Source: Claveliimonas bilis (GTDB taxonomy: Bacteria; Bacillota; Clostridia; Lachnospirales; Lachnospiraceae). From it: a stretch of 64,000 nt of DNA. The translations under genes and the position numbers were made by a program. A model generated the notes under the pieces. That model was given only the letters and a program-made list of their open reading frames with translations. It ran no database searches and had not been told where the DNA came from. The stretch lies in NCBI RefSeq assembly GCF_030296775.1, contig NZ_AP027742.1, positions 1,984,001-2,048,000 on the forward strand, in the 5' to 3' direction. The stretch's first letter is position 1. Every line of letters begins with the position of its first letter. Of the stretch, positions 7,963 to 17,320 are shown piece after piece.

Positions 7963-8502
7963 TCAAATTGTTTTTAGCACAATTTTCATAAAAATCGGAT
8001 TTGTGTAACACTCCAATATAATTCCGACTAAAATCACTGCCGCTACTGCTATCGTTTTTGTCAAATTCCAGCGTATCTGCGGATAAAGATACAGATGCCA
8101 CAGCACAAGCCCATATCCCGCTGCATAAAAGATTCCCTGCGGAAGAAGCGCCGCCAGACATACAAGAATTCCCTTTATTCCAAGCTGCATGATAGCTGCC
8201 GTAAACAGAATACCCAGCAGGAAGCCTGTCCAGGCCAGTACTCCTGTCGCTGCCCACCGCCGAAATTTTATTTTCCCGGCCAAAGCAAGAAGCATAAGCG
8301 GCAGAATCCTTATCGGCAGGATATACCAGAAATACTCTTCAGCCTGAATTTCCGTATGAAGATACTGGCTCATATAATATTCACTGAACATTCCGCCCGA
8401 AGAAAGATATTGCCCAGACATAATATTCGTATACAAAATTCCCAAAAGGAACCCCGCCATACAGAAAATGAAAAAAATTCTGCCATAATCCCTTGTTTTC
8501 AC
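7963..8502 (-). CDS. spoIIM: Stage II sporulation protein M
   Basis: Membrane protein of the SpoIID-SpoIIM-SpoIIP machinery that drives peptidoglycan remodelling during forespore engulfment. About five hydrophobic segments are visible over 179 residues, with the family-like N-terminal FIFCMAGFLLGILYTN and a polar loop (MFSEYYMSQY). A GTG at 8502 is chosen as start because GGAGG lies seven bases before it; the ATGs at 8508 and 8529 have a site too close or none. It is between the nudix gene and the XerD-like gene on the same strand. Confidence 0.85.
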   Translation of the reverse strand: MKTRDYGRIFFIFCMAGFLLGILYTNIMSGQYLSSGGMFSEYYMSQYLHTEIQAEEYFWYILPIRILPLMLLALAGKIKFRRWAATGVLAWTGFLLGILFTAAIMQLGIKGILVCLAALLPQGIFYAAGYGLVLWHLYLYPQIRWNLTKTIAVAAVILVGIILECYTNPIFMKIVLKTI

Positions 8503-8587
8503 CCGCATACCTCCATGCCTGACTCTCATGTCACAAGATATTTCATTATATGCCGGCTATTCAAGGATATGCCTTTCCTGTATTCTT

Positions 8588-9157
8588 TTATTTTCCTGTC
8601 TTCCTCTTCTCCATCCGGTCCTGACAGTATTTTACTTCATAAGCCAGAATTGCCGCTACTGTTTTGGAGTCCTGAAGCTCACCGGAAAAAATCTTCTCCT
8701 TCAGTTCTTCCATTGTATACGCTTCCACATCAATAAATTCATCCTCATCAAGATGCTGTCTGGAAGGGATCAGATTACGGGCCGCAAACACCTCAATCCT
8801 CTCGTTACAGAACGCTACTGTTGTGTGCAGTGTCAAAAGCGGTTCCAGATGTTCGCACCGGTATCCCGTCTCTTCTTCCAATTCCCTGGATGCGCATTCA
8901 ATGCCCGGTTCTTTCGGATTATCCAGCTTTCCGGCCGGTATTTCTATCGTTTCCCTCTCCAGAGCATTGCGGTATTGTCTCACCATCAGGATCCTTCCAT
9001 CCGGCAGCGCCGGAATAACAGCGGCTGCTCCGTCATGATGGATATAGTCCCATTTGGCCGTATGTCCGTCCGGAAATTCCATAGTATCTTCGTATATATC
9101 AATCACTGCGCCTTTATGCACCAATTCTCTTTTTATTCTTTTGATCTCTTCACTCAT
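8588..9157 (-). CDS. Nudix hydrolase, ADP-ribose pyrophosphatase type
   Basis: Cytosolic hydrolase probably splitting ADP-ribose to AMP and ribose 5-phosphate. The nudix box starts at the PAGKL motif near residue 75 and ends RELEEETGY; it carries one extra residue between the Gly and the first Glu compared with the strict GX5E pattern. Also typical are the preceding VRQYRNALERETIEIPAG and the 189-residue length. It is the first gene of the nudix-spoIIM-xerD-like block, bounded upstream by the rny terminator. Confidence 0.88.
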   Translation of the reverse strand: MSEEIKRIKRELVHKGAVIDIYEDTMEFPDGHTAKWDYIHHDGAAAVIPALPDGRILMVRQYRNALERETIEIPAGKLDNPKEPGIECASRELEEETGYRCEHLEPLLTLHTTVAFCNERIEVFAARNLIPSRQHLDEDEFIDVEAYTMEELKEKIFSGELQDSKTVAAILAYEVKYCQDRMEKRKTGK

Positions 9158-9205
9158 AATTTCTATTCTCTCCTGTCCATATAAAATAAAGTGGATTCCC
9201 CTACT

Positions 9206-9237
9206 AAAAAAGAGTTCCGCTCACGGAACTCTTTTTT
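9206..9237. terminator. Bidirectional-looking terminator after rny
   Basis: AAAAAAGAGTTCCG and CGGAACTCTTTTTT form a 14-bp stem with a CTCA tetraloop. It ends rny transcription on the minus strand; T-runs on both sides would also work on the plus strand. Confidence 0.9.
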
Positions 9238-9253
9238 ATTTCAGACTTATCAT

Positions 9254-10807
9254 CTATTTGGCATAATCTGTAACCCTTGATTCCCGGATCACATTTACCT
9301 TTATCTGTCCTGGATACTCCAATTCATACTCAATCTGCTTGGAAATATCTCTTGCCAGTAATACCATATCTGCATCAGATACTTGTTCTGGAACTACCAT
9401 AATACGAATCTCTCTACCGGCCTGAATAGCAAAAGATTTCTCAACACCCTTAAACTGGTTGCTGATATCTTCTAATTGTTTTAATCTGTTTGTATATGTT
9501 TCGATGGTTTCTCTTCTTGCGCCAGGTCTTGCAGCTGAAATAGTGTCTGCCGCCTGAACCACACACGCAATCAGGGATTCTGGCTCCACATCGCCATGAT
9601 GAGCTTCTACCGCATTGATCACAGTTGCTGATTCTTTGTACTTTCTGCAAAGTTCTACACCAATCTGGATATGGGATCCTTCTACATCATGATCGATGGA
9701 TTTACCGATATCATGTAAAAGTCCAGCTCTCTTTGCAAGACGCACATCCAATCCAATCTCGCCTGCAAGAAGACCTGCCAGCTGCGCAACTTCAATAGAA
9801 TGTTTCAGCGCATTCTGACCATAGCTGGTACGGAATTTCATTCTTCCAAGGAGTCTGATAAGCTCCGGATGGATTCCGTGAACACCTACTTCAAGAGCAG
9901 CCGCCTCTCCTTCTTCCCGGATAACAGCTTCCACTTCTTTCTGTGCTTTCTCCACCATCTCCTCAATCCTTGCGGGATGAATACGTCCGTCAACGATCAG
10001 CTTTTCAAGGGCAATTCTTGCAACCTCTCTTCGGATCGGATCAAATCCAGACAATACAACCGCTTCCGGTGTATCATCAATAATAAGTTCCACACCTGTC
10101 AGGGTTTCCAGCGTCCGGATATTTCTTCCTTCACGTCCGATGATTCTTCCTTTCATTTCATCGCTTGGGAGCTGTACAACAGAAATTGTTGTCTCAGCCA
10201 CATGATCTGCAGCACATCTCTGGATAGCAGTCACGACATAATCCTTTGCCTTTTTCTCTGCTTCTTCCTTCGCCTGCGCTTCCATTTCCTTTATCATTTT
10301 TGCAGTATCATGTTTCACATCGTCTTCAACAGTTTTTAACAAATACTCTTTTGCCTGTTCGGAGGTAAGTCCTGAGATTCTTTCTAGTTCCTGTACTCTT
10401 TGCTTGCTCAGCTCTTCCACCTTTGCTTCTCTGGCTTTAAGCTGCTCTTCTTTTGCTGTAAATCCTGCTTCGCGCTTCTCGATCGCTTCGGCCTTTTTGT
10501 CCAGAGATTCCTCTTTGGATAAGACTCTCTTCTCATAACGCTGTAATTCCGCCCGACGTTCCTTTGTCTCTTTCTCGAGCTCATTCTTCGTTCTGATAGA
10601 TTCTTCTTTAATCTCTAAGAGGGATTCCTTTTTCTTGGCCTCTGCCGTCTTCACTGCGTCATCAATGATCTCACGGGCCTTGCTTTCCGCACTTCCGATT
10701 TTAGAATCTGCATTCTTCTTCAGATTGGAAACCGTGACGAAATGACTGATGACTGCTGCTGCTATAACGAGCACTGCAGCTACAGCAATAAATATTCCAT
10801 ACGGCAC
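9254..10807 (-). CDS. rny: Ribonuclease Y
   Basis: Membrane-anchored endoribonuclease that starts mRNA decay in Firmicutes. Residues 4-22 are one transmembrane helix, about 25-205 a Glu/Lys/Ala-rich coiled coil, then a KH domain ([15 protein letters not shown]) and an HD domain with the metal motif [12 protein letters not shown]. The length of 517 residues is standard. Translation starts at GTG 10807 with AAGGAGG seven bases upstream; that site sits within a small AGGAG...CTCCT dyad that could fold over it. Its promoter overlaps the end of recX. Confidence 0.95.
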   Translation of the reverse strand: MPYGIFIAVAAVLVIAAAVISHFVTVSNLKKNADSKIGSAESKAREIIDDAVKTAEAKKKESLLEIKEESIRTKNELEKETKERRAELQRYEKRVLSKEESLDKKAEAIEKREAGFTAKEEQLKAREAKVEELSKQRVQELERISGLTSEQAKEYLLKTVEDDVKHDTAKMIKEMEAQAKEEAEKKAKDYVVTAIQRCAADHVAETTISVVQLPSDEMKGRIIGREGRNIRTLETLTGVELIIDDTPEAVVLSGFDPIRREVARIALEKLIVDGRIHPARIEEMVEKAQKEVEAVIREEGEAAALEVGVHGIHPELIRLLGRMKFRTSYGQNALKHSIEVAQLAGLLAGEIGLDVRLAKRAGLLHDIGKSIDHDVEGSHIQIGVELCRKYKESATVINAVEAHHGDVEPESLIACVVQAADTISAARPGARRETIETYTNRLKQLEDISNQFKGVEKSFAIQAGREIRIMVVPEQVSDADMVLLARDISKQIEYELEYPGQIKVNVIRESRVTDYAK

Positions 10808-10854
10808 AGGAGCACCTCCTTATTTAATTTTCATTGTACAAATACAACAGTTAA

Positions 10855-10883
10855 ATTTTATACTGTTTTCACAAAGATGTCAA
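10855..10883 (-). promoter_or_regulatory. Sigma-A promoter of rny
   Basis: TTGACA (10878-10883) and TAAAAT (10855-10860) with 17-bp spacing on the minus strand. The -35 lies in the last codons of recX, so rny has its own transcript start. Confidence 0.65.
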
Positions 10884-11497
10884 GCATTCCAATCGGGAAC
10901 TTGTATCACTTGACGGATATCCTCATAGCGAAAGCCTTTCCTTGTCAGATATGCGCACAATTTCTGTTTTTCTTTAGAAGTTGCCGTCGCCGGATCATAA
11001 TGCCTTTTCTTGGCAAGACGGCGGATAGCATCCAGTGCATCTTCCTGCCCGTACACTTCCTCCAGCGCACTTTCCACCTCTTCTCTTGAAAGTCCTTTTT
11101 GTAGAAGAAGACTCTGGATTTCCCGCCTGCTTTTGCTTTTCTTACGGTTCTCGGCGAAACGTCTTGCATAATCTTCGTCATTCACATACCCAAACGACTT
11201 CACATAGTCCAGTGCGTCCTGGACCGCCTCCTTTGGATAGCCCCCCTCTTCCAGCTTGGACCGAAGCTGGCTTTCTGTCCTTTCCATGGCATTCAGAAGG
11301 TGCATGGCGCGAAGCCTTGCCCGCTTTCTTATTACTTCCTCAATCTGAGCCAGCACAGTCTCTTCCAGAACAGCTCCCTCCCGGATATGATAACGGGACA
11401 GCTCGCCTTTGTACAAGACAAAGGCGGGCTGTCCGTCCAAAAATACTCTGTATTTTGTTTTTCCTCCTGCCACAGCTTCAATCTGTGTCACTGTCAT
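10880..11497 (-). CDS. recX: Regulatory protein RecX
   Basis: Small helical protein that binds RecA filaments and modulates their activity. It is 205 residues with three-helix repeats, seen in ALDYVKSFGYVNDEDYARRF and the matching C-terminal LTRKGFRYEDIRQVI. Its ATG overlaps the recA stop by one base (TAATG), implying translational coupling and shared SOS control. Confidence 0.92.
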   Translation of the reverse strand: MTVTQIEAVAGGKTKYRVFLDGQPAFVLYKGELSRYHIREGAVLEETVLAQIEEVIRKRARLRAMHLLNAMERTESQLRSKLEEGGYPKEAVQDALDYVKSFGYVNDEDYARRFAENRKKSKSRREIQSLLLQKGLSREEVESALEEVYGQEDALDAIRRLAKKRHYDPATATSKEKQKLCAYLTRKGFRYEDIRQVIQVPDWNA

Positions 11498-12537
11498 TAT
11501 TCTTCCTCTTTCTTCTCTGCCCCGTCATCCTCTGCCGCGCTGCCGTCAATGTGATAATGGGCTCTTACCTTTGCTTCCAGCTCCTCCATAACATCAGGAT
11601 GCTCTGTCAGATAGTTCTTGGCATTCTCTCTTCCCTGGCCGATCTTATTTCCATTGTATGCATACCAGGCTCCGCTCTTATTTACAAGGTTAATGTTGGT
11701 TGCAAGATCCAGAATATCTCCTTCTTTTGAGATTCCTTTTCCAAACATGATGTCAAACTCTGCCTCTTTAAACGGAGGCGCGATCTTGTTCTTCACGATC
11801 TTGACACGTACATGATTTCCTACCATCTCGCCGCCCTGCTTCAATGTCTCCGTTCTCCGAATATCCATTCTCACAGAAGCATAGAATTTCAAAGCACGTC
11901 CGCCTGTGGTCGTTTCCGGATTTCCGAACATTACTCCCACTTTTTCCCTGAGCTGATTAATAAAGATCACCACGCAGTTGGATTTGCTGATAACCGGGGT
12001 CAGCTTTCTAAGCGCCTGGGACATCAGCCTTGCCTGAAGACCTACATGGCTGTCTCCCATATCGCCTTCTATCTCCTGTTTTGGCACCAGAGCCGCAACA
12101 GAGTCAATTACAATAATATCCATAGCTCCGGAACGCACCATTGTCTCCGAAATCTCCAGCGCCTGATCTCCACTGTCCGGCTGTGAGATATACAGCTCGT
12201 CAATATCTACGCCTATATTTTTGGCATAAACCGGATCCAGCGCATGTTCCGCATCAATAAATCCGGCAATTCCTCCTCTTTTCTGTACTTCTGCGATCAT
12301 ATGGAGGGCAACCGTTGTCTTTCCACTTGATTCCGGTCCGTAAATTTCAACGACACGTCCCCTCGGAACGCCTCCCACTCCCAATGCCAGATCAAGGCTC
12401 AAAGATCCGGTGGGAATCGTTTCTACAGCCACCTGCGCCTTGGGATCGCCCAGTTTCATCACCGTACCTTTTCCGAAGTCCTTCTCTAATTTTGCAATCG
12501 CTGCATCCAGCGCTTTTATCTTCTCTTCATTAGCCAT
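11497..12537 (-). CDS. recA: Recombinase RecA
   Basis: ATP-dependent strand-exchange protein and SOS coprotease. The Walker A motif GPESSGKTT is near residue 68, followed by the Walker B region [10 protein letters not shown], loop L2 around [17 protein letters not shown], and an acidic C-terminal tail. The start is ATG 12537 ([10 protein letters not shown]) with AAGGAG eight bases upstream, giving 346 residues; an in-frame extension to 12609 would run through the promoter and LexA box and is rejected. It is co-transcribed with recX. Confidence 0.97.
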   Translation of the reverse strand: MANEEKIKALDAAIAKLEKDFGKGTVMKLGDPKAQVAVETIPTGSLSLDLALGVGGVPRGRVVEIYGPESSGKTTVALHMIAEVQKRGGIAGFIDAEHALDPVYAKNIGVDIDELYISQPDSGDQALEISETMVRSGAMDIIVIDSVAALVPKQEIEGDMGDSHVGLQARLMSQALRKLTPVISKSNCVVIFINQLREKVGVMFGNPETTTGGRALKFYASVRMDIRRTETLKQGGEMVGNHVRVKIVKNKIAPPFKEAEFDIMFGKGISKEGDILDLATNINLVNKSGAWYAYNGNKIGQGRENAKNYLTEHPDVMEELEAKVRAHYHIDGSAAEDDGAEKKEEE

Positions 12538-12558
12538 AACATACTCTCCTTGCTGACA

Positions 12559-12572
12559 CGAACGAATGTTCG
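12559..12572. promoter_or_regulatory. LexA (SOS) box of recA
   Basis: CGAACGAATGTTCG matches the Gram-positive SOS operator CGAAC-N4-GTTCG exactly. It lies just downstream of the recA -10 box, where LexA would block transcription. Confidence 0.9.
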
Positions 12573-12587
12573 CTCTTACTGTTTTAT

Positions 12588-12616
12588 ATACTATTATAGT
12601 TGCTTTCAAATGTCAA
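12588..12616 (-). promoter_or_regulatory. Sigma-A promoter of recA-recX
   Basis: On the minus strand, TTGACA (12611-12616) and TAGTAT (12588-12593) have a 17-bp spacer and lie immediately upstream of the LexA box. Confidence 0.75.
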
Positions 12617-12701
12617 TACACTTTTATTAAAACCTTTTGCGCAGACATAATTATAACACAGCATTTTTGAATATGTCAACCTATATACAAAGTCTCTTGC
12701 C

Positions 12702-14231
12702 TTAATCCTCCTTCAGGGAATGCTTCTTTTTGACGGTAACTCTCTCCTCATAGCAGGCAAAAATTCCATCCAGGTGATCCTTTGACAGTTTAGGCGTTGC
12801 CAGACTCACCACTGGAACGATGAGCATTCCGGCAAGCATGGCAATAGCCCCCGCATTGATAGAAGACTCAATGTAATGAAGAAACATATTGGACACTGTA
12901 ATTCCCACTCCTGCTATAAAACTTGCCCATACAGCCGCTCTTGTCACGCCCTTCCAGTACAGACCGTACATGAACGGCGCCAGAAACGCACCTGCCAGAG
13001 CTCCCCATGAAATTCCCATAAGCTGTGCAATAAAGGCAGGCGGATCCAGAGCGATGACAACGGACAGTACAATGAAGAACACGATCAGCACCTGCATCAC
13101 CGCAACCTGCTTTTTTTCACTCATCTTTTTAAACACAGTGTCTTTCAGAAAATCCAGCGTCAGGGTAGAGCTTGAAGTCAGGACCAGTGAGGAAAGCGTG
13201 GACATGGACGCCGAAAGCACCAGTATTACTACGATTCCCACCAATATATCCGGAAGTCTGGATAGCATAAAAGGAATAATGCTGTCATAAACCACCTCTC
13301 CGCTTCCGTCATAAATCTCTGCCGAATCAAACAGTCTTCCAAATCCTCCAAGGAAGTAACATCCCCCTGAAATCACAACTGCAAATAAAGTAGAGATCAC
13401 TGTTCCGGTATGGATAGATTTTTCATCCCGGATGGCATAAAATTTATGGATCATCTGTGGGAGTCCCCAGGTCCCCAGGGAAGTAAGGATCACCACCCCG
13501 AGAAGATTCAGAGGATCCGGACCAAAAAATGAGGTAAACGCTCCCGGCTGCCCCATAGTGACAGGAACGTCGCTTGGAATTTCAGCCATCTTGCCGACCG
13601 CTTCCATAAATCCGCCCTGCCCGCTCAGTACAGCTCCTATTACGGCAACAATACCGATCAGCATAATGATCCCCTGAATAAAATCATTGATCGCTGTAGC
13701 CATATATCCACCCAGTATCACATACACAGCCGTGATAACTGCCATGATCACAACGCACCATGCATAAGGAATATGGAACGCCATCTCAAAAAGCCTGGAC
13801 AGCCCATTATAAATAGACGCTGTATACGGCACAAGAAAAATAAATACAATCGCTGAAGCAGTAATTTTCAAAGACCTGCTCTCGTATCTGCTTCCGAAGA
13901 AGTCCGGCATGGTCCTTGATTTCAGATGCTGGCTCATAACCCGCGTCCTCCTGCCCAGGATCACCCAGGCTAAAAGGCTGCCGATCACTGCATTCCCAAT
14001 ACCGATCCATGTTGAAGCCAGACCGTACTTCCAGCCAAACTGCCCGGCATATCCTACAAATACCACAGCAGAGAAATAAGAGGTCCCATAGGCAAAAGCG
14101 GTAAGCCACGGGCCGACAGAGCGGCCGCCCAGTACAAATCCGTCTACACTGCTGGTATGTCTTCTTGCATAAATCCCAACTGCTATCATAACCGCAAAAA
14201 ACAGGATCAAAATAATTAATTTTACTGCCAT
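12702..14231 (-). CDS. Sodium:solute symporter family protein
   Basis: Polytopic membrane protein of 509 residues with about 13 hydrophobic segments, in the SSS family (PutP/PanF-like) that imports solutes with Na+. Typical features are DGFVLGGRSVGPWLTAFAYG near residue 30, the unwound-helix region SYFSAVVFVGYAG, and VYVILGGYMATAINDFIQG in the middle. No neighbour indicates the substrate; pantothenate, proline or a carboxylate are all possible. Its upstream region carries a promoter and a perfect 14-bp palindrome (14274-14287), so it is probably repressed by a dedicated regulator located elsewhere. Confidence 0.88.
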   Translation of the reverse strand: MAVKLIILILFFAVMIAVGIYARRHTSSVDGFVLGGRSVGPWLTAFAYGTSYFSAVVFVGYAGQFGWKYGLASTWIGIGNAVIGSLLAWVILGRRTRVMSQHLKSRTMPDFFGSRYESRSLKITASAIVFIFLVPYTASIYNGLSRLFEMAFHIPYAWCVVIMAVITAVYVILGGYMATAINDFIQGIIMLIGIVAVIGAVLSGQGGFMEAVGKMAEIPSDVPVTMGQPGAFTSFFGPDPLNLLGVVILTSLGTWGLPQMIHKFYAIRDEKSIHTGTVISTLFAVVISGGCYFLGGFGRLFDSAEIYDGSGEVVYDSIIPFMLSRLPDILVGIVVILVLSASMSTLSSLVLTSSSTLTLDFLKDTVFKKMSEKKQVAVMQVLIVFFIVLSVVIALDPPAFIAQLMGISWGALAGAFLAPFMYGLYWKGVTRAAVWASFIAGVGITVSNMFLHYIESSINAGAIAMLAGMLIVPVVSLATPKLSKDHLDGIFACYEERVTVKKKHSLKED

Positions 14232-14273
14232 TTCTTTTCCCTCTTCTTTCTTTTTAGCTTTAAACCGTAACGC

Positions 14274-14328
14274 TTTAACGCGTTAAATTATTTATTAAAA
14301 AATAACATACTTTATCATACTGTGTCAA
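14274..14328 (-). promoter_or_regulatory. Promoter and palindromic operator of the sodium symporter gene
   Basis: TTGACA (14323-14328) and a weak TTATTT -10 (14300-14305) are 17 bp apart on the minus strand. Downstream of the -10 is the perfect palindrome TTTAACGCGTTAAA (14274-14287), with a further GCGTT/AACGC half next to it. The position fits a roadblock operator for a LacI- or GntR-type repressor; the regulator is not in this window. Confidence 0.5.
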
Positions 14329-14349
14329 GAAGAATTTTCCTATTAAACC

Positions 14350-14400
14350 AAAAAAGGAACCAAAACAGAAAATCTACCGATCCTCTGTTTCAGCTCCTTG
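14350..14400 (-). terminator. Intrinsic terminator after mgsA
   Basis: On the minus strand AAGGAGCTGAAACAGA pairs imperfectly with TCTGTTTTGGTTCCTT and is followed by T-rich sequence, 35 bp after the mgsA stop. Confidence 0.75.
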
Positions 14401-14433
14401 TCTCATTCTATATTATGTATCCGCGCAGCCTTT

Positions 14434-14910
14434 CTATTTCATTTTCTCTACCCGATCCTGGATCGTCTTGTTGAAATTCTCGATCTTTCTGCTGTATGGT
14501 TCATTCATATATTTAGAATGAAGCATAAAGTCTGCAGTGGCAAGGTTATTTGCAATCGGAATATCATAGACAACTGCAATCCGCAGCAATGCTTTTACAT
14601 CCGGATCATGAGGCTGTGCTTCCAGCGGATCCCACAAAAAGATCATAAAATCAATCTGTCCTTCCACGATCTTGGCACCAATCTGCTGATCTCCTCCCAG
14701 AGGACCGCTGCAGTATCCTTTCACAGGAAGCCCGGTGCGCTCTGCGATCAGACGGGCTGTTGTACCTGTCCCGCACAGAAAATGACTCTTCAAAATATCC
14801 TTGTTCCTGTCGCACCATTCTACCAGCTCCTGCTTTTTACCGTCATGGGCGACAAGGGCAATATGCTTTGCCTTTTCAATTTCCAGTGTAACATAATCTT
14901 CTGACAACAT
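14434..14910 (-). CDS. mgsA: Methylglyoxal synthase
   Basis: Converts dihydroxyacetone phosphate to methylglyoxal and phosphate, an overflow bypass of lower glycolysis under phosphate limitation. Phosphate-binding CGTGTTA, GPLGGDQQIG and the DPLEAQPHDPDVKAL motif with the catalytic Asp are all present in a 158-residue protein. It is 40 bp after the ABC exporter permease gene and before a terminator, so it appears to be the third gene of that operon, an unusual partner. Confidence 0.94.
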   Translation of the reverse strand: MLSEDYVTLEIEKAKHIALVAHDGKKQELVEWCDRNKDILKSHFLCGTGTTARLIAERTGLPVKGYCSGPLGGDQQIGAKIVEGQIDFMIFLWDPLEAQPHDPDVKALLRIAVVYDIPIANNLATADFMLHSKYMNEPYSRKIENFNKTIQDRVEKMK

Positions 14911-14950
14911 TTTTTCACCTTCTTAGCTGATTTTTTTCCTATGCCGCTTC

Positions 14951-16525
14951 TTACTCCCACTGTTCCATAGACTCAAATCTGGGAAGACTTAAAGCAGCGA
15001 TCAGAACTGTTATTATCATACTATAAACCGGAACAATTAGGAAGAGCAAATTGAAATTTAAAATTCCTGCCACTACAGCAAGAACAACTCCGATTCCGAT
15101 AATACCTCCCTGGACACCCATGCGGAAAAACTGCTTTGCCGTTTCCCCCAGCGTATTTCCGAAGATACTCTCTCCCAGAACTTTGATATACAGGCGATTT
15201 GCCTGCAAAACCACATAAGTTGCAATGATCATCGCCATCTGATAGACGGGAATCTTCCAGGCGATCCCTACCGGAACAACAAAAATTGTCACATCGATCA
15301 GTGATCTGATATGATCCATCAGCGTAGCATACCAGAGTTTTTTGACTGCCGGAGCCGGGATTAAATAAATATACGGAAGTTCCAGTTCCTTTCCCCATTT
15401 TCCGAGAAATCCTGTACTGACAAATGTCATATAAGCGATCACTCCCATCAAAACAGTTCCCGGGGGAAGCTGAGGCGGAAATTCTGCTGCAGGATCTATA
15501 AATACAATGCAGACTATCGCTCCGATCACTGCAGTCAGTGTAAAACCACCGAATATGAAGAATCTTTCCTTTTTGTACTCAGACAGCTGCCGATAAAAAA
15601 TTGCTTTTGCGCCTGTCCCTCTGTATGTTGCTCTGGCTGCCCGGTATTTCTTCTTCCCTAAAGAAAATGAACTTTCTCCCTTTTTGCTTTTCTCTTTCAG
15701 TTTCTTGTAATCATCAGCGAATTTCGCCGCGTCTTCATAGTATTCTCCACTGCATTTGATCCGGTATGCCGCCACAATCATAACGGCGCACAGCAGAATA
15801 TAAAGGATTGTTCCTGCTATAGTCCACGTATTTCCTCCTAATACAATGAGGCGTACAGCAGCCGTATTCCAGCCGGCCACAGGAATCATCTGCAGTATGG
15901 GAGACTCCAGAAAATGAAGCGCGCTGGCAAAACTGAATCCTTCCTTTATCAGATACCAGCCTGCAGTTGCAGCCACTGCCCCTAATATCAGAAAGATACC
16001 AATACGGACTGCAAAAATCAGTCTCTGAAATCTCTCTTCACCGGAATAAAGAAAGACGATCAGCCCTGCTTCAAATGCAGTCTCTGTAATAAAGGTAAAG
16101 AAAAACAGAAGGACCGCATTGGTCAGAGGTACATCAAATACCCAGAAAGCTGCCACTGAAAACAGCAAATCTGCCACAAATGTTACCGTATAATTCAGTA
16201 TAGCGCCATGCAGCAGGACAATTTTTGAACTGATAGGTGCTGTAAATACCAAATGCGCATGGCTTGGCCTGAAAATAATTCCTTTCATTTTAGCGTAGGA
16301 AAGAAAGTTAGAGCAAAAAATAAAATAGATCCACACGGTCATCAGATAGACAATTCCTCTTTTGTCTTTGATGCCTCCGGTTTCGGCCAGACTCCCGAAA
16401 CTGAAAATAATAAGGATCGCATACGCAATGATCAATACAAAGTACAGATAGGATACCGGCTTTTTCAGCGCCCGTTTCATACGGTTAATAAAACTTCTCT
16501 TTGTCAGATACCACAACGCCTTCAT
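14951..16525 (-). CDS. Putative ABC exporter, membrane subunit
   Basis: A 524-residue protein with about 12 hydrophobic segments split by a Lys/Ser-rich cytosolic stretch near residues 265-300. It is of the large, poorly characterised ABC-exporter permease type found beside a lone ATPase. The gene begins just past the ATPase stop (AGGTGG eight bases before ATG 16525), so the two are translationally linked. It probably dimerises with the ATPase for export. No substrate can be assigned; association with mgsA downstream is the only contextual hint. Confidence 0.7.
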   Translation of the reverse strand: MKALWYLTKRSFINRMKRALKKPVSYLYFVLIIAYAILIIFSFGSLAETGGIKDKRGIVYLMTVWIYFIFCSNFLSYAKMKGIIFRPSHAHLVFTAPISSKIVLLHGAILNYTVTFVADLLFSVAAFWVFDVPLTNAVLLFFFTFITETAFEAGLIVFLYSGEERFQRLIFAVRIGIFLILGAVAATAGWYLIKEGFSFASALHFLESPILQMIPVAGWNTAAVRLIVLGGNTWTIAGTILYILLCAVMIVAAYRIKCSGEYYEDAAKFADDYKKLKEKSKKGESSFSLGKKKYRAARATYRGTGAKAIFYRQLSEYKKERFFIFGGFTLTAVIGAIVCIVFIDPAAEFPPQLPPGTVLMGVIAYMTFVSTGFLGKWGKELELPYIYLIPAPAVKKLWYATLMDHIRSLIDVTIFVVPVGIAWKIPVYQMAMIIATYVVLQANRLYIKVLGESIFGNTLGETAKQFFRMGVQGGIIGIGVVLAVVAGILNFNLLFLIVPVYSMIITVLIAALSLPRFESMEQWE

Positions 16526-16526
16526 C

Positions 16527-17219
16527 CTATTCACCACCTGTCATCTCAAAGAACAGATCATCCAGATCTTTATTGCCCACTTCTTCCTTGCGGTAAGAAC
16601 CGATGATCTTTCCTTTTTTCATTACGTACATAATATCCCAGAGTTCCTCTACCATCTCCAGCATATGAGTACTGATCAGCACAGTCACCTGCTGCCTTTT
16701 CAACTCCAGAATTACTTCCTTGAGTTCTTTGATTGCCTGGGGATCCAGCCCCACCATAGGCTCATCAAAAAGAATAACCCTCGGTTTAACCGCCAGGGCG
16801 CAGCAGATGCTTACTTTCTGCATCATCCCCTTGGACAGTTCACTTCCCATCTTATCCTGCTTGTCCTGAAGTTCAAATCTTTCGAGCAGTGCATCGACCT
16901 CCTCTTCTGTAATATCAGAAGAATAAGCCATTTTCATATACTCAATATGTTCTCTTACCGTCAGTGCATCAAACATAGCCGGAATTTCCGGAACATATCC
17001 AAAAATTCTTTTTGCTTCAAGTTCTTTGGACAAAATGCCATTGATCCTGATCTGTCCTGTGTATCTTAAAAGGCCTGCTATACTTTTGATGATCGTTGAC
17101 TTTCCGGCGCCGTTTGGTCCCAGCAAAATGCCGATCTGTCCATCCGGCACCTGAAAGCTTACCCGATCTACCGCCAGGTTTTTCCCATAATATTTTGTTA
17201 ATTCCCACACCTCTAACAT
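16527..17219 (-). CDS. ABC transporter ATP-binding protein
   Basis: Nucleotide-binding subunit of 230 residues. Walker A is GPNGAGKST near residue 35, the signature is LSKGMMQKVSI, and Walker B is VILFDEPMVGLDP, with the switch His in STHMLEM. Start ATG 17219 has AAGGAG six bases upstream. It is the first gene of the operon ATPase-permease-mgsA and is driven by a consensus promoter overlapped by an inverted repeat. Confidence 0.93.
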   Translation of the reverse strand: MLEVWELTKYYGKNLAVDRVSFQVPDGQIGILLGPNGAGKSTIIKSIAGLLRYTGQIRINGILSKELEAKRIFGYVPEIPAMFDALTVREHIEYMKMAYSSDITEEEVDALLERFELQDKQDKMGSELSKGMMQKVSICCALAVKPRVILFDEPMVGLDPQAIKELKEVILELKRQQVTVLISTHMLEMVEELWDIMYVMKKGKIIGSYRKEEVGNKDLDDLFFEMTGGE

Positions 17220-17248
17220 CGTCTTCTCCTTCATCTGTCTGTGCTTTT

Positions 17249-17299
17249 ATTGTATTATTATTTTAATACAATTATATTCATATGCCTTTTCTGTGTCAA
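17249..17299 (-). promoter_or_regulatory. Consensus promoter with overlapping operator for the ABC exporter operon
   Basis: TTGACA (17294-17299) and TATAAT (17271-17276) with 17-bp spacing is a perfect sigma-A promoter on the minus strand. The inverted repeat ATTGTATTA-N6-TAATACAAT (17249-17272) overlaps the -10 and start site. A promoter this strong with an operator at the start site suggests tight repression, for example by a GntR/YtrA-type protein; none is encoded nearby. Confidence 0.7.
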
Positions 17300-17320
17300 G
17301 TCTTTTCTTTTGTACTTTGA

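Noticed and set aside
12538-12609. N-terminal extension of RecA by 24 residues
   Set aside because: It would translate through the LexA box and -10 region, and a good ribosome site precedes ATG 12537.
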